Shown one piece after another: positions 6,764-12,562 of a stretch of DNA of 14,337 bases. Both the position numbers and the translations under genes were made by a program. Each line of letters opens with the position of its first letter. The first letter of the stretch is position 1. The DNA is taken from positions 1 through 14,337 of the forward strand of contig CAMGDO010000005.1 in assembly GCA_946042585.1 (NCBI GenBank). The letters run 5' to 3'. The DNA is from an uncultured Clostridia bacterium. Lineage in GTDB: Bacteria > Bacillota > Clostridia > Christensenellales > Aristaeellaceae. The notes below the pieces were generated by a model, which saw nothing but the letters and a program-made list of their open reading frames with translations, did no database searches and was not told the origin of the DNA.

Positions 6764-7647
6764 ACGGGATGCAGCTGATCATGCAGGAAGGATGGACGGA
6801 CGATGAGCGCCGGCATATTATCGGGCAGCTGATGCAGCTGCTTGCCGGGAAGGTGCGCGAAGCCACGCAGGGCGATCACGCGTCCATCCCCACGGAAAAG
6901 GCAGAGCATCTGCTGGATGGCATCTGCTTTACGCTGACCGCCTTTCTTGACGCGCAGCATCTGCCTCCGCGCGCGCTTCTGGACGCGCCGCTTTCCCGCC
7001 TTTATATGCAGGGTCAGGAAGCGCTCAAAACCCGCGCTGCGCGCGCACAGGCGCAATATCGCCTGCTCATGACGCGCCCCCTGCCCTTTCCGAACCGGGC
7101 GCTCAGCGATTCGCTGCGCGAGCTGGCGGTGTTTTTCCGCCGCTATGATATGGCCCTTGCGCCGCAGGAAGTGCCCTGCGTGCTGGATTATCCCCTGTCG
7201 CGGCCTGTGGATGAAACGCTGCACGGGATATGCTATATGGAAGCCTATCTGCGCCAGCTGCAGCTGGAGGATGACTTTCTGCGGCTTTTTGACGTTCGCC
7301 TGCTCAGCCGCCTTTTGTATGCCGTCTGTCCTGACCCTGTGGGGCAGCTGCTTAATCTGTACGACTGCGCAGCCGTGCAGGCATTGGGCTGCGCGCTGAG
7401 CGGTGCCGCCGCGCCTACGCTGGCGCTGTCCCCTGCGGCGCAGGAAGCGCTTTTGTGCAAGCTGTCGCCGCTGTCTTATGCGCAATTGACCGTGCTTCTG
7501 GACGCCGCCGTTCAGGCGCTGTCCTCGCAGCTGTCGCTTGGTGAGGCGCAGACGCTCCTTCTGCGCCATACAGCGGCTTCGCTACAGCCGCGCCTGCATG
7601 CAGCGCTCCGGCACGGCAGCTTAGGGCAAGTGTTCTTCGCCCTCTGA
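6760..7647 (+). CDS. DUF6179 family protein, function unknown
   Basis: A 295-residue, probably all-helical soluble protein I assign to DUF6179. The main signature is MTRPLPFPNRALSDSLRE, then VFFRRYDMALAPQEVPCVLDYPL, and the helix ICYMEAYLRQLQLEDDFLRLF. The N-terminal part (IIGQLMQLLAGKV, then EKAEHLLDGICFTL) is helical. No catalytic motif, signal or clear membrane span is seen. I chose GTG at 6760, which overlaps the DUF6323 stop as GTGA and has AAGGAG (6744-6749) 10 bases upstream. ATG at 6769 or 6781 in the same frame are alternatives. The overlap implies translational coupling and a matched dose of the two products, as for partners in one complex. There is no strong terminator after it, only weak pairing and a T-run at about 7678-7684. 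Confidence 0.8.
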   Translation: MNGMQLIMQEGWTDDERRHIIGQLMQLLAGKVREATQGDHASIPTEKAEHLLDGICFTLTAFLDAQHLPPRALLDAPLSRLYMQGQEALKTRAARAQAQYRLLMTRPLPFPNRALSDSLRELAVFFRRYDMALAPQEVPCVLDYPLSRPVDETLHGICYMEAYLRQLQLEDDFLRLFDVRLLSRLLYAVCPDPVGQLLNLYDCAAVQALGCALSGAAAPTLALSPAAQEALLCKLSPLSYAQLTVLLDAAVQALSSQLSLGEAQTLLLRHTAASLQPRLHAALRHGSLGQVFFAL

Positions 7648-7720
7648 CCGCAGCGCATTCCTTTTTCGCAGATGCCTTTTTTTGACCGTAAACGCCATTC
7701 CCTTTTTGCCATCCAGCCAT

Positions 7721-7726
7721 TATAAT
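7721..7726 (+). promoter_or_regulatory. Possible -10 element for nrdG
   Basis: A perfect TATAAT lies 40 bases before the nrdG ATG, in a 119-base gap after DUF6179. At 17 bases upstream the sequence is TTCCCT, a poor -35, and TTGACC at 7682-7687 is too far away (33 bases). The call therefore rests on the -10 only; nrdG could also be read through from the upstream pair. Confidence 0.4.
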
Positions 7727-7766
7727 ATGGTGCGTTGTCCAAATCAGAGAAACGAGGTGCCGCACC

Positions 7767-8462
7767 ATGCTGTTTTCCGGGCTGCAAAAGCTGACGCTGC
7801 TGGATTATCCTGGTCATGTGGCGTGCACCGTTTTCACGCAGGGCTGCGGCTATCGCTGCCCCTTCTGCCAGAACTCCTCGCTGCTTGACGCCTGCCGCGC
7901 GCCGGAAAATCCGGTGCTGGAGGAGGATATTCTTGCCTTCCTGAAAAAGCGTCAGGGCACGCTGGACGGCATCTGCATCACAGGCGGCGAGCCGCTGATG
8001 CACGAGGAGCTGACGGACTTTCTGCTGTCGGTGCGCAAGCTTGGATTTCTGGTGAAGCTCGATACCAACGGCAGCCAGCCGGAGCGGCTGGAAGCGCTGC
8101 TGCGCCGGGGGCTGATCGATATGGCCGCCATGGACATCAAAAATTCCCTCACGCATTACGCCCGCACGGTGGGGCTTGCGCATTTTGACACGACGCCTGT
8201 GCAGCAAAGCGCCCGCCTTCTCATGGAGGGAAGGATTCCCTTCGAGTTTCGCACCACCGTGGTGGATGAATTGCACAGCGAAGAGGACATGCGCGAAATC
8301 GGCCTGTGGCTTCAGGGCAGCGAAAACTATTTCCTGCAATACTATGTCGATTCGGACAACGTGCTGCGCCGCGGGCTGCACGCCCCTTCTCCCGCGAAGA
8401 TGGAAGCCTGTGCCGCCCTCCTGCGCTCTTTCATTCCCAATACCCGCATCCGCGGCGATTGA
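7767..8462 (+). CDS. nrdG: Anaerobic ribonucleoside-triphosphate reductase activating protein (radical SAM)
   Basis: A 231-residue radical SAM enzyme. The cluster motif CGYRCPFC (C27, C31, C34; CX3CX2C) binds the [4Fe-4S] cluster that cleaves S-adenosylmethionine. GGEP at 73-76 is the SAM-binding motif, and the N-terminus GLQKLTLLDYPGHVACTVFTQ is typical of the NrdG2 subgroup (the TIGR02495 type, as I recall it). It is predicted to abstract hydrogen from the glycine of NrdD (G664 here) to make the glycyl radical, under strict anaerobiosis. A pyruvate-formate-lyase activase role is less likely, because nrdD is the very next gene. Start ATG 7767 has GAGGTG at 7754-7759. It lies upstream of nrdD (E. 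coli has nrdD first), separated by a terminator-like hairpin and a separate nrdD promoter. Confidence 0.93.
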   Translation: MLFSGLQKLTLLDYPGHVACTVFTQGCGYRCPFCQNSSLLDACRAPENPVLEEDILAFLKKRQGTLDGICITGGEPLMHEELTDFLLSVRKLGFLVKLDTNGSQPERLEALLRRGLIDMAAMDIKNSLTHYARTVGLAHFDTTPVQQSARLLMEGRIPFEFRTTVVDELHSEEDMREIGLWLQGSENYFLQYYVDSDNVLRRGLHAPSPAKMEACAALLRSFIPNTRIRGD

Positions 8463-8477
8463 AACAGAGAATTTTTT

Positions 8478-8518
8478 CACCACCCACAATATATCGTGGG
8501 TGGTGTATTTATTTTATT
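8478..8518 (+). terminator. Terminator-like hairpin after nrdG, with an NrdR box at its centre
   Basis: Perfect 10-base arms CACCACCCAC (8478-8487) and GTGGGTGGTG (8496-8505) with loop AATATATC, followed by a T-rich but interrupted tail (TATTTATTTTATT). It starts 16 bases after the nrdG stop. The inner 16 bases also match the NrdR operator, so the dyad may serve DNA binding, termination or both. With the imperfect U-tract, termination may be partial. Confidence 0.65.
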
Positions 8519-8531
8519 CAACATATTGACA
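8484..8531 (+). promoter_or_regulatory. Two NrdR-box-like operators upstream of nrdD
   Basis: The published NrdR consensus, as I recall it, is acaCwAtATaTwGtgt. Box 1 (8484-8499) reads ccaCAATATATCGtgg, matching 9 of 10 core positions and most of the flanks. Box 2 (8516-8531) reads attCAACATATTGaca, matching 9 of 10 core positions but few flank bases. The gap is 16 bases, the canonical 15-16. Box 2 covers the nrdD -35. A weaker third copy, ccaCAAGATATGGtag (8536-8551), covers the spacer and part of the -10. NrdR would be predicted to repress nrdD when (d)ATP is ample. Confidence 0.68.
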
Positions 8532-8554
8532 TGCGCCACAAGATATGGTAGCAT
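8526..8554 (+). promoter_or_regulatory. Predicted sigma-A promoter of nrdD-trxB
   Basis: A perfect -35 TTGACA (8526-8531) and TAGCAT (8549-8554, 4/6) are separated by 17 bases. The predicted start is near 8561, giving a leader of about 68 bases that opens with a hairpin. The -35 coincides with the right half of NrdR-like box 2. Confidence 0.72.
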
Positions 8555-8561
8555 AAGCACA

Positions 8562-8586
8562 GTTCGAGGAAAGCCTTTCCCCGAAC
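8562..8586 (+). other. Hairpin at the 5' end of the predicted nrdD mRNA
   Basis: GTTCG (8562-8566) pairs with CGAAC (8582-8586), and GGAAA (8568-8572) with TTTCC (8576-8580). One symmetric A/C mismatch and a 3-base loop complete a 25-base dyad. There is no U-tract, so it is not a terminator. Its position right after the predicted transcription start suggests an mRNA 5'-stabilising stem-loop or an additional binding site. I do not recognise it as a riboswitch. Confidence 0.45.
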
Positions 8587-8628
8587 GCCCACATTCAATA
8601 CATTGCAGCAAGATGAAGGAGTAAGCCC

Positions 8629-11016
8629 ATGTACCAAGTCATGAAGCGCGACGGAACCATTGCTTCTTTCGATATCGCCAAGATCTCCATGGCGATCACC
8701 AAGGCGTTTGACGCCGTAAAGTGCAACTATCACCCCACCGTGATTGACCTGATTTCCCTCAAGGTCACCAGCGACTTTGCGTCCAAGATCAAAAACGACG
8801 TCATCAGCGTCGAGGATATTCAGGACAGCGTGGAGCGCGTGCTGAGCCAGGCGGGCTATGCCGATGTGGCCAAGGCCTATATCCTGTACCGCAAGCAGCG
8901 GGAGAAGGTGCGCAATGTCAAGGCCACCATGCTCAACTACAAGGATCTGGTGGACAGCTATCTGGATTCCAGCGACTGGCGCGTGAAGGAGAACTCCACC
9001 GTCACCTATTCCGTGGGCGGTCTGATTCTCTCCAACAGCGGCGCCATCACCGCCAATTACTGGCTCAGCGAAATCTATGATTCCGAGATCGCCGAGGCAC
9101 ACCGCAGCGCCGCCATCCACCTGCACGATCTGTCCATGCTCACCGGCTATTGCGCGGGCTGGTCCCTGCGTCAGCTGATTCAGGAAGGTCTGGGCGGCGT
9201 GGGCGGCAAGATCACCAGCAAGCCCGCCAAGCATCTGGCCTCCCTGTGCAATCAGATGGTCAATTTCCTGGGCATCATGCAGAATGAGTGGGCGGGCGCG
9301 CAGGCGTTCTCCTCCTTCGACACCTATCTTGCGCCCTTTGTCAAGGTGGATCATCTTTCCTATTACGATGTCAAAAAGTGCATTGAATCCTTCATCTATG
9401 GTGTGAATACGCCTTCCCGCTGGGGCACGCAGGCGCCCTTCTCCAATGTCACCCTGGACTGGACCGTCCCCAACGACCTGAAGAACCTGCCGGCCATCGT
9501 GGGCGGCAAGGAAATGGACTTCACCTACGGCGACTGCAAGGCCGAAATGGATATGGTGAACAAGGCCTTCATTGAAATCATGATCGAGGGCGACGCCAAC
9601 GGCCGCGGCTTCCAGTATCCCATTCCCACCTATTCCATCACCCGCGATTTTGACTGGAGCGAGACCGAAAACAACCGCCTGCTGTTTGAAATGACGGCCA
9701 AGTACGGCACGCCCTATTTCTCCAACTACATCAACAGCGATATGGAACCCAACGACGTGCGCTCCATGTGCTGCCGTCTGCGTCTGGATCTGCGCGAGCT
9801 GCGCAAGAAGAGCGGCGGTTTCTTCGGCAGCGGCGAAAGCACGGGCTCGGTGGGCGTGGTCACCATCAATATGCCGCGCATCGCCTATCTCTCCACCGAC
9901 GAAAAGGACTTCTACAAGCGCCTGGATCACATGATGGACATCTCCGCGCGCTCGCTGCATATCAAGCGCAGCGTCATCACCAAGCTGATGAATGAAGGTC
10001 TTTATCCCTATACCCGCCGCTATCTGGGCTCCTTTGACAATCACTTCTCCACCATCGGTCTGGTGGGCATGAACGAAGCGTGCCTGAATGCCCGGTGGAT
10101 CAATCAGGACATGACCTCCGAAGAAGCGCAGCGCTTCACCCGCGATGTGCTCAATCATATGCGCGAGCGCCTGAGCGACTATCAGGAAATGTACAACGGC
10201 GAGCTGTTCAATCTGGAAGCCACCCCGGCGGAATCCACCAGCTATCGTCTGGCCAAGCATGATGTGGAAATGTATCCCGACATCATCACCGCCAACATGA
10301 GCGGCACGCCCTACTACACCAACTCCTCCCACCTGCCCGTGGGCTATACCGAGGATATCTTCTCCGCGCTGGATATTCAGGATGAATTGCAGACGCTGTA
10401 CACCTCCGGCACGGTATTCCATGCCTTCCTGGGCGAAAAGCTGCCCGACTGGCGCGCCGCTGCGACGCTTGTGCGCAAGATTGCCGAGAACTACCGTCTG
10501 CCCTATTACACCATGTCCCCCACCTATTCCGTCTGCAAGAACCATGGCTATCTCGCGGGCGAACAGTATTGCTGCCCCGAATGCGGCGAAAAGACGGAGG
10601 TTTACAGCCGCATCACCGGCTATTACCGTCCCGTGCAGAACTGGAACAACGGCAAATCGCAGGAGTTCAAGGATCGCAAGGTGTATAACATTCCCGCTTC
10701 CCGCCTGACGCATCAGGGGCCGCTGAACGGCGCATGTGCCTGCGTGGCGCAGGAAATTTCCGCTCCCGCGCAGGATGAGCTGCTGCTCTTCACCACCAAG
10801 ACCTGCCCCAACTGCCGCATGGCCTGCATGATGCTGGACAAGGCCGGCATTGCCTACCGGAAGATTGACGCCGAAGCCGAAGCCGACCTCACCCGTCAAT
10901 ATGGTGTGCAGCAGGCGCCCACGCTGATTGTCCTGCATGGCGGCGAGATGGCGCGGTATGCCAACGCCTCCAACATCAAGCAATTCATTGAGGACAATAC
11001 GACGGCGAAGGCCTGA
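8629..11016 (+). CDS. nrdD: Class III (anaerobic) ribonucleoside-triphosphate reductase with fused C-terminal redoxin domain
   Basis: A 795-residue protein reducing ribonucleoside triphosphates to deoxyribonucleotides without oxygen. Residues 1 to about 95 are an ATP-cone (VMKRDGTIASFDIAKI) for dATP/ATP control. The catalytic barrel has MCCRL (380-384) at the finger-loop position where E. coli has MGCRS, so C382 is the likely thiyl-radical cysteine and C381 is an extra neighbour. VVTINMPRIAYL (410-421) is conserved. A probable zinc site uses C636, H639, C649 and C652. The glycyl radical site is RITGYYRP with G664. After a linker with C703 and C705, residues about 716-795 form a glutaredoxin/thioredoxin-like domain: CPNC (726-729) and the cis-proline motif QAPTL (P764). 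Start ATG 8629 has AAGGAG at 8616-8621. The TrxR-like gene follows 8 bases after the stop. Confidence 0.96.
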   Translation: MYQVMKRDGTIASFDIAKISMAITKAFDAVKCNYHPTVIDLISLKVTSDFASKIKNDVISVEDIQDSVERVLSQAGYADVAKAYILYRKQREKVRNVKATMLNYKDLVDSYLDSSDWRVKENSTVTYSVGGLILSNSGAITANYWLSEIYDSEIAEAHRSAAIHLHDLSMLTGYCAGWSLRQLIQEGLGGVGGKITSKPAKHLASLCNQMVNFLGIMQNEWAGAQAFSSFDTYLAPFVKVDHLSYYDVKKCIESFIYGVNTPSRWGTQAPFSNVTLDWTVPNDLKNLPAIVGGKEMDFTYGDCKAEMDMVNKAFIEIMIEGDANGRGFQYPIPTYSITRDFDWSETENNRLLFEMTAKYGTPYFSNYINSDMEPNDVRSMCCRLRLDLRELRKKSGGFFGSGESTGSVGVVTINMPRIAYLSTDEKDFYKRLDHMMDISARSLHIKRSVITKLMNEGLYPYTRRYLGSFDNHFSTIGLVGMNEACLNARWINQDMTSEEAQRFTRDVLNHMRERLSDYQEMYNGELFNLEATPAESTSYRLAKHDVEMYPDIITANMSGTPYYTNSSHLPVGYTEDIFSALDIQDELQTLYTSGTVFHAFLGEKLPDWRAAATLVRKIAENYRLPYYTMSPTYSVCKNHGYLAGEQYCCPECGEKTEVYSRITGYYRPVQNWNNGKSQEFKDRKVYNIPASRLTHQGPLNGACACVAQEISAPAQDELLLFTTKTCPNCRMACMMLDKAGIAYRKIDAEAEADLTRQYGVQQAPTLIVLHGGEMARYANASNIKQFIEDNTTAKA

Positions 11017-11024
11017 GGAGTTTC

Positions 11025-11948
11025 ATGACTGATCTGATTATCATTGGCGGCGGTATGGCTGGTCTGACCGCCGCCCTTTATGCCCTGCGCGCCGGAAAAA
11101 GCGTGCTGATTGTTGAAAAGGAAACCTTTGGCGGACAGATCACCTCATCTCCCCGGGTGGACAACTATCCCGGGCTGCCCGCCATCAGCGGCAATGCGCT
11201 GACCGACGCGCTGCTTTCACAGGTGCTGGAGCTGGGCGCGGAGATTGAGCTGGAGCAGATCGCTTCCCTGAGGCAGGAGAACGGCGTTTTCATGGCCGAT
11301 ACCGGTAAAAAGCAGTTTTCTGCCCGCGCGGTCATTCTCGCCACCGGCGCACGCCACCGCCCGCTGGGCATTGCCCGTGAGGAGCAGCTGGTGGGGCACG
11401 GCGTCAGCTATTGTGCGCTGTGCGACGGCGCTTTCCACAAGGGACAGGACGTCGCCGTTGTCGGCGGCGGCAACAGCGCCTCTCAGGCTGCCGTCTTTCT
11501 CAGCGATCTGTGCCGAAGCGTCACGGTCATTCAGCAGTTTGACCATTTCACCTGCGATCAGAAGGAGCTTCAGGCCATGCAGGAGCGCGCCAATATCCGC
11601 CTGCTGACGGATCTGCGCGTAACCGCGCTGCAGGGCGACAGCTGCCTGACCGGTCTTGAGCTGACGCGCCCAGGCAGCGGCGATATGCACACGCAGGCCA
11701 TCGACGGTCTGTTCGTCTGCATCGGCCGCATGCCCGACAACGAGCCCTTCCGCGGCTTTATCGCGCTGGATGCGCAGGGCTTCATTGCAGCAGGCGAGGA
11801 TTGCCGCACCAGCGTTGAGGGCGTTTTCGCAGCGGGCGACTGCCGCGCCAAGGCCGTAAGGCAGCTCACCACCGCCGCCGCCGACGGTTCCATTGCCGCC
11901 GTGGCCGCCTGCGCCTATATCGACCAGCAGCGGGAAACAGCCCGATAA
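11025..11948 (+). CDS. trxB: Thioredoxin-reductase-like flavoprotein (TrxB family)
   Basis: A 307-residue low-molecular-weight flavin disulfide reductase. The FAD-binding motif is IIGGGMAGL (6-14), the redox-active pair is CALC (C130, C133) followed by DG, the second nucleotide fold is VVGGGNSASQAA, and the C-terminal FAD motif is GVFAAGDC (266-273). Where classical enzymes have the NADPH 2'-phosphate motif HRRxxxR, this one has QQFDHFT (170-176), so strict NADPH use is doubtful; NADH or another donor is possible. The start is ATG 11025 with AGGAG (11016-11020), 8 bases after the nrdD stop, so both are on one mRNA. The likely job is to reduce the CPNC redoxin domain fused to NrdD, and possibly general thioredoxin. 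The symbol is by family; function with free thioredoxin is unproven. Confidence 0.9.
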   Translation: MTDLIIIGGGMAGLTAALYALRAGKSVLIVEKETFGGQITSSPRVDNYPGLPAISGNALTDALLSQVLELGAEIELEQIASLRQENGVFMADTGKKQFSARAVILATGARHRPLGIAREEQLVGHGVSYCALCDGAFHKGQDVAVVGGGNSASQAAVFLSDLCRSVTVIQQFDHFTCDQKELQAMQERANIRLLTDLRVTALQGDSCLTGLELTRPGSGDMHTQAIDGLFVCIGRMPDNEPFRGFIALDAQGFIAAGEDCRTSVEGVFAAGDCRAKAVRQLTTAAADGSIAAVAACAYIDQQRETAR

Positions 11949-11973
11949 ACCGTCTGCACACAATCCATACAGC

Positions 11974-12006
11974 AAACCCCCGTATGCGTTATCATACGGG
12001 GGTTTT
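11974..12006 (+). terminator. Rho-independent terminator between trxB and the convergent EamA gene
   Basis: Perfect arms CCCCCGTATG (11977-11986) and CATACGGGGG (11993-12002), loop of 6, preceded by AAA and followed by TTTT. It ends nrdD-trxB transcription on the plus strand. Read on the minus strand it is followed by only TTT, so it may also serve the convergent gene that stops at 12032. Confidence 0.88.
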
Positions 12007-12031
12007 CATGCGCAGTATAAACAGCTTCGCG

Positions 12032-12445
12032 TTACAGCACCATCAGCAGCGTGCCCGCGCCAATCAGCGCACAGCCAATCAGCGACTTCGCCGTGAACTG
12101 CTCATGCAGAAACACAAACGCCAGCACCAGCGTAATCACCACGCTCAGCTTGTCCACAGGCACCACCTTGGAGGCATCGCCCAGCTGCAGCGCGCGGTAA
12201 TAGCACAGCCACGACGCACCCGTCGCCAGACCGGACAGAATCAGAAACAGCCAGCTTCTGCGGCTGATTTCCATGATGCCGTGCTGGGCATTGGTCAGAA
12301 ACACCATCCCCCAGGACATCACCACCACCACCATCGTGCGAATCGCCGTCGCCAGGTTGGTATTGACACCTGTCACGCCCACCTTGGCCAGAATAGATGT
12401 CAGCGCCGCAAAGACTGCCGACAAGAGCGCCAGCACAAACCACAT
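12032..12445 (-). CDS. Half-size EamA/DMT-family membrane transporter
   Basis: A 137-residue integral membrane protein with about five hydrophobic helices (about 2-22, 31-50, 64-82, 97-113, 119-137). The segment SGLATGASWLCYYRALQLGDASKVVPVDKL, with the following helix and FVFLHEQFT, is the hallmark of one EamA domain. Full DMT exporters carry two such domains in about 300 residues, so this one would be expected to dimerise. The substrate is unknown; exported metabolites or drugs are possible. The open frame extends to 12508, but GGGAGG (about 8 bases upstream) and the membrane-type N-terminus MWFVLALL place the start at ATG 12445. It is a single-gene unit with its own promoter, convergent with trxB. 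Confidence 0.85.
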   Translation of the reverse strand: MWFVLALLSAVFAALTSILAKVGVTGVNTNLATAIRTMVVVVMSWGMVFLTNAQHGIMEISRRSWLFLILSGLATGASWLCYYRALQLGDASKVVPVDKLSVVITLVLAFVFLHEQFTAKSLIGCALIGAGTLLMVL

Positions 12446-12478
12446 ACCTATTCCCTCCCAAATCATTTGTACCCGGTC

Positions 12479-12487
12479 AGTATAGCA
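12479..12487 (-). promoter_or_regulatory. Predicted extended -10 promoter of the EamA gene
   Basis: Minus-strand TGCTATACT: an extended -10 (TGn) followed by TATACT (12484-12479, 5/6). There is no good -35 at 16-18 bases, which is usual for extended -10 promoters. Predicted start is near 12472, about 27 bases before the ATG. Confidence 0.5.
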
Positions 12488-12517
12488 CATTGCCATGCCA
12501 AAATCCATGCCTGCATG

Positions 12518-12550
12518 AAAAAGCCCCGAGAAGGCGAAACCTTCCCGGGG
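12518..12550 (-). terminator. Rho-independent terminator of the ABC transporter gene
   Basis: Arms CCCCGAGAAGG (12524-12534) and CCTTCCCGGGG (12540-12550) pair with one A/C mismatch around a 5-base loop. On the minus strand the stem is followed by C and TTTTT (12522-12518). It starts 13 bases after the ABC stop codon. Confidence 0.85.
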
Positions 12551-12562
12551 AAACGTTTTTTC

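Noticed and set aside
7648..7700. Possible terminator after DUF6179
   Set aside because: The T-runs are there, but the only pairing I find (GCAT with ATGC around a 13-base loop) is too weak to call.
7682..7726. TTGACC and TATAAT as a -35/-10 pair for nrdG
   Set aside because: The spacing is 33 bases, twice what sigma-A tolerates. Only the -10 is reported, at low confidence.
7512..8489. 325-codon open frame antisense to nrdG
   Set aside because: Overlaps nrdG fully and has no family features. nrdG has the radical SAM motif and a good ribosome site.
8518..10983. 821-codon open frame antisense to nrdD
   Set aside because: Its length reflects the strong codon bias of nrdD. The translation is Gly/His/Val repetitive with no recognisable domain, while nrdD has every catalytic motif.
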